A stretch of DNA of 24,106 bases from the NCBI GenBank assembly GCA_004151065.3, contig NWUY0300010113.1, positions 42,582 to 66,687 on the forward strand. The letters are read 5' to 3'. Origin of the DNA: Larix sibirica. Its lineage: Eukaryota > Streptophyta > Pinopsida > Pinales > Pinaceae. Below, piece by piece: positions 9,825 through 20,047 of this stretch; position 1 is the first letter of the stretch; each line of letters opens with the position of its first letter. Both the position numbers and the translations under genes were made by a program. The notes below the pieces were generated by a model, which saw nothing but the letters and a program-made list of their open reading frames with translations, searched no databases and was not told the origin of the DNA.

Positions 9825-11708
9825 TTGGCGAGAATTCGGCAAGTGGTTGCGACAAGTTTTGAATGGCCTTGTGGAACTTCCATGCATGGACGTACTCCAA
9901 AAGAGCTACGGCAGGATGTGCATCATGAAGAGACACTATGGCAGACCAAGATTAGAGCTGCGGTAAAAGATGATGAACGGATGGTTTGCGAGGCAAGGCA
10001 AAAAATCCATGAATAGAAGACAAAGATAGAGCAAGTGCTGACGTGAGGCGGGGAAGAGATGTAGAAGCTAGAAGAATTGGAAGACCAAGTGAGGGCTCGG
10101 GACGTGCATAGACTGGGATCATTACACTGGGTGAATGACACCCAAGAAAGCATGACGACACAGCTGGAAGCATCACAGAAGCCACGAAAGAAAGCAATTT
10201 GCTACCTTTGTGAAGGAGGCAACTTCATGCGAAAGTGTCCTATGAAGGACGAGTTAGTGAATTTGTTGATCATGGGTCGATAGAGACCAACTACCAAAAC
10301 GCTTGCTTGGAAAGAATCCCAAGTGCAGCAGTGTTCACATGAAATCATGGAAGCGGTGAATGCCTTAACAGTGAATTTGGGCAAGTTGCACACAGATCTG
10401 CAAGATGAAAACTAGTCGGGTCTTAGCTTTGTGGATGTAATGTTGAGTGGGTTGCAAGTTGATGCGTTAGTGGATACGGGCTTCACCCATAGCTAGGTGA
10501 GCAGCAGAACCGCAAGCTCACTTAATAGCACGGTTGAAGGTAGTTGAGCTACGTTCAAGGTAATGAACGAAAAAACGAAACCAATGGATGGGATTATTCA
10601 TGGGGCACCCATTCGAATTGGTGAGTGGCATGGTAGGATGGATTTTGTAGTAGAACCGATGGATGACCATTCTATTATGCTTGGGCAGGACTTTTTGAAG
10701 TTGGCCAAGGCGGTGCCTGTGCCATTAAATAATTGCTTGGTGTTCTTGGAGAAGACTCAGATTCTGAGTGTTCCGATGACACCCGAAGGAAAGCTGGGAC
10801 GAATGCCACGAATGTCCTCCATACAGTTACATGGGGTAGACGGCATGTCCATGACCAGGCCCAGTGGCATTGCACAACAACAACAAGAGTCAAGAGACCG
10901 GAATGCAACAAAGAACAAAGAACACTTGACGCAAAAGTCGGTTCAGTTGGAGTTGAAGGTAACATGAATCTTGGGAAAGATTGAGGCACTAGACATTCTA
11001 GCAAACCTTCTATGACTTGTTGGCAGCAAGACACAGCTTACACCAATGTTAGTAGCAGCAGAAGTTGCGGAAGTGTGCACTCCCAATGGCACAACGTGCA
11101 GAACAGGTGACAATAGTTCAAATGAAGTGGCCTTAGAGGTGGGGTCGTTTCAACAAGTTGAGCAGAAGCTTGACAAGGACAAGTGTGTGGAGGCACTTGA
11201 CCAATAGCATGTATAGTGGGTGGAGGACTTAGTTGCAAAAGTCACCAACGAAACGGATATTTCTACGGTGGACATTGTTGCGGAGCCAAGTAAGTGCGGA
11301 AGTGAGGGCTTCCCAGCACACGATGCAGCAGACATGGAAACCTTTTGCAAGCCTATTATTAGTTTCCAAGAGTCCCAACTGAAGGTTGATAGACTCGCAA
11401 AGGTAGGATGTAGTCCAGTTGAAACAGAGGCAGTCCTAGCCTACTTAGAGAAATATCACTTGCTTGAAGGGTCGGATGCGGAGCTCACCTTGGGCGCACT
11501 TCGGCAAGTTGATGACTAGCAAGACGAAGATTCTAATAGCTCACAACACCATGGAGAGTACATTGGCAAGACTCAGTCGACTTTTAAAGGGACTAGTAAA
11601 GGTGTAAGAAAACGAGTTAGGAAGAGGCCGCAGCGTGCCAAGATGCAGGAAACATTGTTGGTAGTTGCAGATGACTTTGTGTGGAAGCAACAAACATGTG
11701 TGAGTTAG
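9825..11708 (+). pseudogene. gag-protease pseudogene with retroviral-type zinc knuckle and retropepsin
   Basis: A single frame of about 627 codons, with no frameshift detected, is interrupted by 12 internal stops (10014, 10044, 10062, 10281, 10413, 10494, 10545, 10965, 11013, 11205, 11214, 11517) and ends at TAG 11706. Order: a charged region; a zinc knuckle CYLCEGGNFMRKC at 10200-10238, with Asn where the CCHC histidine should be; then a retropepsin with active site ALVDTG (DTG at 10473-10481) and the C-terminal signature IMLGQDFLKLA near 10675-10707. From about 10790 to 11705 there is a further ~300-codon stretch I cannot identify, acidic and Gln/Glu-rich. In Ty3/gypsy elements reverse transcriptase would follow the protease; none is seen. 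The true start is uncertain, because the frame extends left beyond TGA 9810 without recognisable domains. It is certainly non-functional. Confidence 0.8.
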
Positions 11709-12387
11709 TTTTCGACATGAAAAATTCAAAATTAACCACATCCAAACTTGAGGAGTTTGGTTGAAGCTCTGCGGAGACAAACTTAATCATGAAGCACTTA
11801 TGTAGTTTGCGCAAGTCAAAGGGGTGGACAGCTGAGGATTTAGGCAGCGTTGGAAGTGGTGGCCTTTGGCACCACTTGTCGTTTCACCCAGGATGAGCTA
11901 TGAGCTGCTCGGCTCACTACCTTCGACAAGCAATGAGGCCATAGGCACCTCACGGGGAGGTATTCTTAGACAAAATTCAGCCAAGGAAGTTTGAGAACTG
12001 GCATACAGACCAAGGAAAGGACGTTACCAAGTATTGAGGTGAGAGCAAGCAACTCAAGTGGTAGGGGTATGAACCTTGCCAAATTTGGCAGAGTGGCATG
12101 AGTAGCAAACTTAAGTGCAGTTGGGAAAACGCGGTTTTGGGCAAGAGGAAGTTCGTTCTCATTGTGATGAGTGTGACAGTTGGGAGTTGTGACCCAACTA
12201 GTTCAGCACGTGGGGGTTAACAACGAATGGAGGCTTGGCAAAGCTTGTTGAGTACCAGGTCAACAGGGTTATGCAGGTGTGATTGTCGGAAGAGACTCTA
12301 GATGGAGGCTCAAGTGCAGCAGTGGTTGCAGCAGTTTCCAGAATCAGTGTTAGGTTGGAGACCATTACAGGGACGACAATAACTTTA

Positions 12388-12399
12388 GGTGGGGGAAGG
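12388..12399 (+). other. Candidate polypurine tract
   Basis: ggtgggggaagg is followed at once by TGTAAGAGCC, the arrangement seen at the start of a 3' LTR. It lies about 680 bp after the end of the gag-protease frame. No matching 5' copy of the following sequence was found, so the assignment is tentative. A rival tract is aaaaaaagtgggag at 13763-13776, followed by TGTGCTAGG. Confidence 0.3.
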
Positions 12400-12982
12400 T
12401 GTAAGAGCCTTGGCGCCACACCCCCTTGAACATCCACGAAGCATGGTGCTTTACCCAGGAGTGGTGACTTGGGAAACATTCGGCACATGGGACCTCGTTG
12501 GGCATGTAACCAAAGGTTGGGAAAACGCCCACACTTGGACGCTCACAGCATGGCAAGCGCAGGCACATCATTCGGACACTCACCTTGGTGGGGTGCTTGC
12601 CGCAAGTCAAGTACCTCGCGGTCGATGACTTGTGGGCAGCACGCCTTGGGAGTTTGGCAAGTGTGGTTGAAGCGGACGCTCGGTTACTTGGACGTGTTTC
12701 TAAGAGAGGGGAACACGCCCACATCAATGGCACCGGTGCATGGAAAGGTCGTGCGCAAGCCTTCATTCGACAGCATGGATGAAGCAACCTGGCAAGGACC
12801 GTGGAGCACGCATGTGAATGGCGCAGGCGGTAGACTTGGTAGGTAGTCGGCAAGTGGGGCGTTGGGGCGGCGTTTGAAGCTTACACGACAAGGCATCATT
12901 GGAGTGAAGTTTGCGTGAAGACTAAGGGAGCCGAGACAGAATGTGCGACCAAGAAAAGGGTCACATCCGTTGGCATACCTAG

Positions 12983-12990
12983 TATAAATA
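12983..12990 (+). promoter_or_regulatory. Possible TATA box within a putative 3' LTR
   Basis: tataaata stands about 580 bp downstream of the candidate polypurine tract in a sequence that is otherwise not AT-rich, followed by atcaag-rich leader-like sequence. If 12400 onward is an LTR this would be its core promoter. It rests on motif and position only. Confidence 0.25.
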
Positions 12991-13185
12991 CATGGATGGC
13001 TCAATCCAAATGCAAGCAAGAAGTAATCATCGTCAAGAGATCAAGTGTTGCAAGAAAGAGCTCGCACAAAAGAGATCCGCAGACCAAGAGACATGTTTTA
13101 GTGCAGGTTGCAACTGGGGTGTGCCTTGCACTTTCCTGGAGGAATTCGTTTTGGAAGCCCAAAATTGGCAGAACAAACTCGGATT

Positions 13186-13320
13186 GGAAGCCTATGGAAC
13201 TTTAGAAGGAAGCTCGTCGAACTTGTGTTGGAAGCCTCGCTGAACTCGGGTAGGAATCCTATTGAACTCGGCTAGGAAGCTCATGGAACTCGGGATGGAA
13301 GCTCGCGATAGATCAAGGGA
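13186..13320. repeat. 22-bp degenerate tandem repeat, about six units
   Basis: ggaagc (once ggaatc) recurs at 13186, 13208, 13230, 13253, 13275 and 13297, spaced 22-23 bp, usually followed by ct....gaactcgg.. . An earlier, more distant relative is at 13153. Short open frames here (for example 13262-13450) arise from the repeat. Confidence 0.75.
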
Positions 13321-13943
13321 GCTCGCAAGGAAGACTTGTATATTTTCTTTGGGGTTCTTTGGTGTGGCTTATTGGGCGCACCTAGTGAGTGACTGGTCGG
13401 TTGGTACCCTCACCTTTGCATATATGTTGTATCAAACTTATGCTATGTAAGTGTGCTCCCGGTTTTGGGGCACACCATTCTTGTATCACGCTTCTGTATA
13501 AAATATCATTGCAGAGGGCTTTGTTGGGTCCTCCGCCACCCATTATACTTGTGCCTTATGTTGGTTACTGTATTGTTGTGTTTTATGTTCAAGTGATAAT
13601 ATTGGCTAAGTGTGGATGCTAAGATTTAACATAACAATAATTCTAACTTAACATAAGAAGTGTACAAGTGTGGGTTGGGAAGCCATAGTCTGTCGGAGTG
13701 CTTATGAGCTGATCTCGCCCTCGGTTAGCTTCTGGGCAGTGCCGCACGCCCTAGAAGACCACAAAAAAAGTGGGAGTGTGCTAGGACCGTGACACCTGTG
13801 GCCTAGTTTGGATCGAAGGATAAGCACACCTGAAATAGATATATCCCTCAAGGTTTTCCTTAGGTTGGGATATGAGTTTTGTGCAAGGTATTGGCTTGCG
13901 AGTTGTTGGCATCTAGCCGAAGGTCTATCGTTGCAAACTAGTA

Positions 13944-13954
13944 GGATTTGAACC
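13944..13954 (-). other. Pol III B-box-like motif, possible SINE or tRNA relic
   Basis: The minus strand reads GGTTCAAATCC, one change (G to A, a CpG-decay type) from the B-box consensus GGTTCGANTCC. No convincing A box stands at the normal 30-60 bp upstream distance, and no cloverleaf could be folded, so this is not called a tRNA gene. It abuts the 13969-14155 repeat array. Confidence 0.2.
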
Positions 13955-13968
13955 TATATCTCACCCAT

Positions 13969-14155
13969 GGTAAATCATTAAAGTGTGTTGAGATTATCCT
14001 TAGTTAAATTAATTTAATATATGGATGACCATGGGTGATGTGGTTAACTCTTACCACGCACTAAAGTTGTCTATAGTACAATTGGAAATAATATATATGT
14101 ACATGGTAAATCATAAGTGTGTTGAGATTATCCTGAGTTAAACTAATTACATTGT
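13969..14155. repeat. ~135-bp tandem repeat, one full and one partial copy
   Basis: ggtaaatcatta..gtgtgttgagattatcct followed by gttaaa starts at about 13969 and again at about 14105. The first unit also carries gtggttaactcttaccac (a 5-bp-stem hairpin) and aatatatatgtacat. The same family is present at 8537-8648, on the other side of the gag-protease element, in the same orientation. Confidence 0.75.
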
Positions 14156-17000
14156 AAGGCATTCTCTCTTAATGAAGCTTATGTCCTAATGGAGCATGTG
14201 GAGCACCTTTAATTGTCAAAATCCATTGCACAAACATATTTGTCATTGTGACCATTCATTGGAATGCATGGTGACACAATGCTCATGCAATTTCCCATTG
14301 TCACCTACTCTATATGCATAAAAAACTATGATGAGTTCAACAAACAATCCTTTGTTACCAAGGCCTCATTATTACTTGCCACACACTTACTCCAACCACT
14401 CGCTTGTTTAGCTGTCTTCATCTTCTTCTTCAATGTTTCAGTTAATGTTTCTACATGACAGTTACCTTTTGAGGTGGTTCTAGGTTTATTCCAAACATGT
14501 TGTGGTTTGTTCCCTTGGCTTAAACAGTAGGTGGAGGTTGAATCACCCTAGCCAAAGTATACCTAGTCGCACAAGTTGAAAATCATGATGATGGGCCAAT
14601 GGTAATCAATTAAACCTAGCTTATATTGATCATCCTCTATTGAAGGGTGAGTGGATAGTAAGATTTCCATGTCAAGACATTGATTGCATATCCACTCAAG
14701 TCACTTGTTTTTTCAAGTCGTGATTTGAAGTGGATACCAAGATTTTAAAATGATCAATTTGTCCATAACAAGGATGTCCTTGATGCCCCATTTGTGAGCA
14801 TGTTTATTTGTTTTTACCATCAAACTATAAGGGCGTTCGAAGGATTCACTTCATTTTAAGTCAATATTCAAATGCTTGTCCACACACTCCATGTTCTGCC
14901 AAAGTAGTTCACCTCTCCTTCCTTGATGAAACAACTATGTTTGATCCAATCCAACCCAATTGGTATGGACATTGCCCCCTCTCGTGATCTTTCTAGTTGG
15001 AAATGCTCATCTTGTTAAATTCGATTTTCATTTAGATTTTATTGATTCATTTTAAGATTATCAAAACCCTTGGAAGCACTGAGGAGATCAACTCAAACAA
15101 CCATTAATAAACCATTTTAGATTAATGGCCTGCCCACACGCTCAAAGATTAGGAAGCATGCATGGGAGCACTTTTTTTGTTACAACCCACTCTTACATAA
15201 GGAGGCACCATGTCCAATCTTGAGCACCATCACCCACCCATGGCCACACATTGCCTTAAGCAATATCAATAGTTCATCACAACCACCCAACATCCAAAAA
15301 ATTGATAAATCCATTGTCATGGCCTTGTGTTTCCATGTAACACCTACAACTTTACTTTACATTTCATCTAATTATACCATGTGTGGCTTGTTTGAACATA
15401 TTGAAAATATTGATACATATAAACATTTGTTAAACTACTCATTGTGCAAGTGATATAAGTTCCTTTTCTACCTATGTATGAGTTCATTTTGAGTGGCAAA
15501 AGAGATTGAGCCTCATTGTGACCTGAGGGTCTCTTTACATGATATGCAGGATGTTGAGAGCTTAACCTTGGAACTTGTTGCTTGAACGTTTGTGGTTGAA
15601 GAAGCCAACCTTGGCTTGTGCATGCTCTAACCATGGTTTTGGATGAAGCCCAAGACAAGGCACTTTAATGGAAGTAGCCTCTAAACATGGATCCAAGACA
15701 AGGCACTTTGATGGAAGTGGGCCCTAAACATGGATTCAATCGTGTATTGATTGTTTTCATTGTAATGATTTCATGGTAATGGTTGTTGGTGTGAAGACAT
15801 ATGTGCATGTCTTCATCCATTCATCAAATTATTTGCCTATTTTCTTGTTGAATTTTGTGGGTAAAAACCCCATTTCCAAAGTTATATTGTTGGGTTATTG
15901 CAATGTGCGTTTAATATAATGCAAGAGTTAAGCAAGGTTGACTCCTTGCATGCTTTCATTTTAATTTGCATGGTCATAACAATCATAGAAGCATATATGT
16001 AGTTTGGTGCATACCCTTTGGTGATGTAAAGTGGTCTCGATGAGCCCAACTATCAGCCTATGCATATGTTAAGCACCTTTTGGTGTTGTGATTCACACTT
16101 GGGTCCATTTCATGAATTGGCAGTCAATAGGTGGAGCCCTTGGCATTGTTTTTAGAGTTAGATGTCAATTGGGTCAACCTTGTAATTATTTGGTTACCCA
16201 TTGTAATATGTTTAAGTCTCATAAAACCCTATCTCTCATTTCGACTTTTCACTGTGCTTGAATTATCAACCCAAGACCCATTTCCTTTCTCTGTTAGCGA
16301 TGTATGATGCACACGTAGTTGATTTATTTCTTGATAGACTTAGCAATGGTTTGATGGAAATTGTGATGGTTGTTTCATCATTAGTTGTATTGGCATATTT
16401 GTTAGCATATTATGTTTTTTACCATGACATCATTATTTTCTTGATAGTAGGATCAGGGGGTCGCAATGGGTTTGAGATGCAATGTTCTATGCTTGGCTCG
16501 ATATACAAATCCTTCTTGACAAAGGTTTCAGTGTTTCATAGTACATTTGAGTTGAACATTGCATTATCCTTGAGTAATTTATGCCATAGTTTATGTAATG
16601 TACCCAAGGAGGATAATATGGGGTGCCTAGTGAGGTACCAAAGGGTGATAATGAATGCAATGTGGCCATAATCGAATAGCCCACTTGGTAGTTGATGGGT
16701 AATAAATAGGCCCATTAAGTAGTTGAAGAAAGTAATATAATAATGAGGGGTGATTGGCATAGACCCCAGGATATATTCATGAGAAAGTATATATACATGA
16801 GTTTTATTGTATTGGATATGTTGAGTATTACACTATAAAAGACATGGCTTGTCGAGTGGCTCCTTCCATGAGGAGTATTTGGTGGTGTCCCCTCTTGATC
16901 AAGGAGAGGGAGAGAATAAGGATGATGGAGGATATCCATGGTGAAAATCCCTAACTATTTACAGCTCTTGGGTCAACAATGGAGGTCGAGGAAGTCTAAT
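14156..17000. other. No recognisable gene; old repetitive DNA
   Basis: AT-rich sequence with no protein domain that I recognise on either strand. The longest open frame in the window (16258-16671, 137 codons) is here. It reads as hydrophobic stretches from T-rich DNA, with no family signature, and I do not call it a gene. A promoter-like cataaaaccctatctctc at 16219-16236 would fit an LTR but has no partner copy. The only clear local structure is the 44-bp duplication at 15649-15737. Confidence 0.5.
15649..15737. repeat. 44-bp tandem duplication
   Basis: ccaagacaaggcactttaat then ggaagtagcctctaaacatg and gat (15649-15692) is followed directly by a copy (15693-15737) with three or four changes and one extra G. 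Confidence 0.88.
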
Positions 17001-17621
17001 TTGTGGATATTGTAAAGATCCCATGTAAGGGATCGACATATTTGACTACTTAGAAACTAATTTTATGGGTAGTGACCATAAAACTAGCTCAAGTTGTGAT
17101 GGTTATGGGGATATGGGAGGGAGGAATGGAAGAGGATCCACCTAAAACTTTCGTCAAAGTGGATGGTGAGGGTTGTAAGGTGGTGCACAGGAAGAATCTT
17201 GAGGCAAGTATGATCTCTATCAACTCTTTAAAGGAAAACTTGATACATGTTAGTGCATACCCAATTTCTATCTATGGCTTGAGTATCAATGGTTAGAGGA
17301 TTAGTGTTCTACCTAATAATAGTATGGTTGATAATGAAGCCTTGATTAAGGTCATGTGGATAGGGACTAGACATTAATCACTCGTCAAAGTGCTAAACAA
17401 GCTATGAGTTATGTTTTTTAGCAACTCCTTGTCAATAAGGAGGATGGTTGTGGTCAAGTTTTTTTCAGAGACAGGTGGACAATTTATTGAGTGGGAAAAG
17501 GTTTTTGGTGCATGTAACTTCAAGCAATGTAGAGAGTAATTGTGAAAGGGAAAGATAGAATGTAAAACATTGGGAAAAATAACCAAAGATAGTGGTTGGG
17601 GAGGATGTGAAAGTGCAACAA

Positions 17622-17964
17622 ATGATGGCCTATATTGGAAAGACACTAGTGGAAAAATTCATAGGGAGGTATATTGGCATAGAATCTCTTAACTCTTGAA
17701 TGCAAACCTATTGGTATATGGTTCTTGGTTATGCACCTACTTATAACATCTTTACCAAAGGTTGGATAAAATTTAGCTTTTTTAAGTAAGAAGGATGAAT
17801 ATTCCATTATAGTTGGATATTGGTTTCAGGGGTCTTTGTTTCTATCACTGAAACGGTGGCACCCGTGCTTTGATCTGTGTTCTAAATTTGGTAAAGGGAG
17901 ACCCACTTGGGTAAAGCTCTTATGTTTACCTATTTAGTTTTGAACATATTATTTTATCAAAAAC
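17622..17964 (+). pseudogene. LINE ORF1, 5' part (DUF4283-like)
   Basis: Starting at the ATG pair 17622/17625 the frame reads MMAYIGKTLVEKFIGRYIGI, then a TGA, then WYMVLGYAPTYNIFTKGWIK and, after a one-base slip in the T-run near 17780, SFLSKKDEYSIIVGYWFQGS, LKRWHPCFD and RPTWVKLLCLPI. This is the order of plant LINE ORF1 DUF4283 domains (IGRFIG, a GWF..F hydrophobic strand, a G.W....L.L..W.P.F block, then VWVRLPGLP). ORF1 proteins bind the LINE RNA. The frame carries TAG and TGA after LPI and stops at FIKN, where the LTR element begins. Confidence 0.75.
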
Positions 17965-18333
17965 TGTAAGGAATGATTCATACTTGTGATATTTGATGGT
18001 GACATTATGATATGTAATAATACATATAATGTACAAAGTCTATGCATGATTCAAAGGTGAGGACAAGGAAAGAAATTAGGGATGAGATCTCAGTAAGATC
18101 ACTTGAGAGATTTAAGGAGAGATATCGTGGGAGATAGTTATGCATATGGTTGGACATAAATTATTGTTATGGCATGATTTTGTGGTCACTTATTCTTATA
18201 AAGATGGACCTCATTGTACTATATTGCAAGAGATAAATCTAGATCAATACAATGCGAGGATTCAAGTTATCATGTTTTTATGGTTAAATATTTGTGTGAT
18301 TTTTTAATGGTTGGGCCATTCTAATTCTCGACA
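17965..18333 (+). repeat. 5' LTR
   Basis: Begins TGTAAGGAATGATTCATACT and ends CTCGACA, giving the standard TG...CA ends. It matches 21481-21854 along its length. A TATA-like ttataaaga lies at about 18195, followed by ctcattgtactatattgcaa and atcaatacaatgcgagg, which are conserved in the other LTR. Confidence 0.88.
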
Positions 18334-18335
18334 TA

Positions 18336-18347
18336 TGGTATAAGAGC
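18336..18347 (+). other. Primer binding site (initiator tRNA-Met type)
   Basis: tggtataagagc lies two bases after the 5' LTR end and differs at one position from the common plant form tggtatcagagc, which pairs with the 3' end of initiator tRNA-Met to start minus-strand synthesis. The location relative to the LTR is exactly as expected. Confidence 0.88.
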
Positions 18348-19120
18348 TAGATTACATCCACCATAGAGCTAATGTTGTGACCAATCAAAGGAAATGCATG
18401 TCTATGTTAAAGACATGATAGGTTAGGAATCCAAGGAGAAAAAGGCGAAAACCCCGAAGGAAAACAAGTCAAATGTTTCCAACGGTTTAAACCCTGACAT
18501 GCACATCCCCTTTATTTTAGATGATTTATAAAGTCATTACGACTCTGAAAGAGTGCAGCTGTTCTAATCCTTACATGATATTGAAATTCATGGGTGAAAG
18601 GTATAAATTTGACATGCCTCCCATGTTCAATAAGAAGCTCACTGTCTAGCTCCGAAATTTGACAAATTATGGCAAGTTAACCAAAGTGAAAGGGCCCTTT
18701 GAAGCCCTTTAAGCCCATGACACTAAAGAACACTGACAAACCTGATGCTACGAAGAGGTCTTCTACAATAATGACAGCCAATCCGACAACCCCCAAAGCT
18801 GCCAAAACTAGTGAAGAATATTCAAGCTTGGTCATGCATATTAGAGCAAGTAGCAAAAATATTCTCGTTTGAGGATGGAATTGGGTTAGGAAAATGGGTT
18901 TAAATGCTTTAGAAGGTTCATAGGTGGATATTGTGTCGTCAAGTCGCCTCCATAATCTTTGAGGTCACACAACAAATACAAGTCAAGTCACTGATATTTG
19001 AAGCTCAAATAATACAACCTAAAAAAATAGAAGTCGATTGTGGAACAATTATTTATTTGTTTGATTGAAGACGTCAATATGTTGGTGTTGCCTTGAACAT
19101 CTACAAAGAAACAAATATAT

Positions 19121-19200
19121 TGTTATTGCTAACATTGCTACCCTTGATCTCGTTGGATTTTGTTATTGTTAACATTGCTACCCTTGATATCATTGGTTTT
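19121..19200. repeat. 40-bp tandem duplication inside the LTR element
   Basis: tgttattgctaacattgcta then cccttgatctcgttggattt (19121-19160) is repeated at 19161-19200 with four differences. It lies in the part of the element between the 5' LTR and the gag-like frame, where I can read no domain. Confidence 0.88.
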
Positions 19201-20047
19201 ATCATTGTTGACTATGAAGTTATTTACTTTATTGAGGAGAAATGGAGATCCATGTGCAGCACAAAAAAATTTGGAAGAGCCCAGGCACAAAATTAAGGGT
19301 TAAGTATTTTTTTTTGTTTGAAGCTCATGGCAATGAAAAATGACACATGAACATTTGTTCTTTGTATTATTAATTCATTCTTAGTCTTCAATTATTAAAT
19401 TAAAGAAGTGTAAAAGAAATAAAGCGTGAGAGACGAATGTTATTGAAATTTTTGTGTAATGAACTTGTTGAAGATAGGCAAAGTTTGTTTTTTTCAAAGG
19501 GCTCATATTGAGTCTAAAGATTGTGGTTATGTAAGAAAGCCCTTTTCAATTTTTAGTTAAGTTAGAGATGGATAGAGATGGGAAATCCATGTCAATGTTG
19601 AGAGATATGTTTTTTGAGAGTTTGTTGATGTGAGAGTCAAAGTCAGTGAAAGTCAATTGCATTAACAAAGTACGTAAAGATCAAGTCCATTACAAGGTGC
19701 AGTTAAAGTTGAAATTGAGGTAAAGTCAAGTAAATAGAGTGTTTATTCGAGGACAAGATTTCAAGTGTCGAGGTGGTGCAACACTTGGGGTGCATGATCA
19801 TGGTACTCGACGCCCTCAAAATCATTGTATTAGAAAGAGGGCGCATGATGAGTTGAATTTGACAGCTGGAACTTGTTGTGTCGATTCATTGACAAGCGAG
19901 CATGATCATTCGACACTTTAAAATGGGTAAAGGAGGAAAAAGGCTATAACATGTTAACCAAGACATTTAATTATTTCAACAAGATCCTAAAGATTATCTC
20001 CAAGAAATTGACAAGTTACATAAACAAAATACACAAATAACTCTCTA

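Larger units (their letters stand above)
8650..13965 (+). mobile_element. Decayed pol-less LTR-retrotransposon relative (gag-protease type)
   Basis: A block richer in G and C than its surroundings, holding one long broken frame with a zinc knuckle and an aspartic protease typical of Ty3/gypsy-like gag-pol (9825-11708). I found no reverse transcriptase, RNase H or integrase, so if it was mobile it was non-autonomous. The boundaries are placed where a shared flanking repeat stops and resumes; they are not demonstrated LTR ends. Polypurine-tract-like sites lie at 12388-12399 and 13763-13776, each followed by TGT, but no matching LTR pair could be read. The right part (12400-13500) has a TATA-like site and a 22-bp repeat array, as an LTR might. 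Confidence 0.6.

Noticed and set aside
12365-12853. 162-codon minus-strand frame opposite the gag-protease element
   Set aside because: Cys/Pro/Leu-rich antisense reading of a GC-richer repeat region, overlapped by several plus-strand frames; no domain seen.
13930-14060. tRNA gene on the minus strand
   Set aside because: Only a B-box-like motif is present; no A box at normal spacing and no cloverleaf.
16258-16671. 137-codon open frame, longest uninterrupted in the window
   Set aside because: Hydrophobic runs from T-rich DNA, no family signature, no start or splice context, surrounded by old repeat DNA. The length is possible by chance in 24 kb of six frames.
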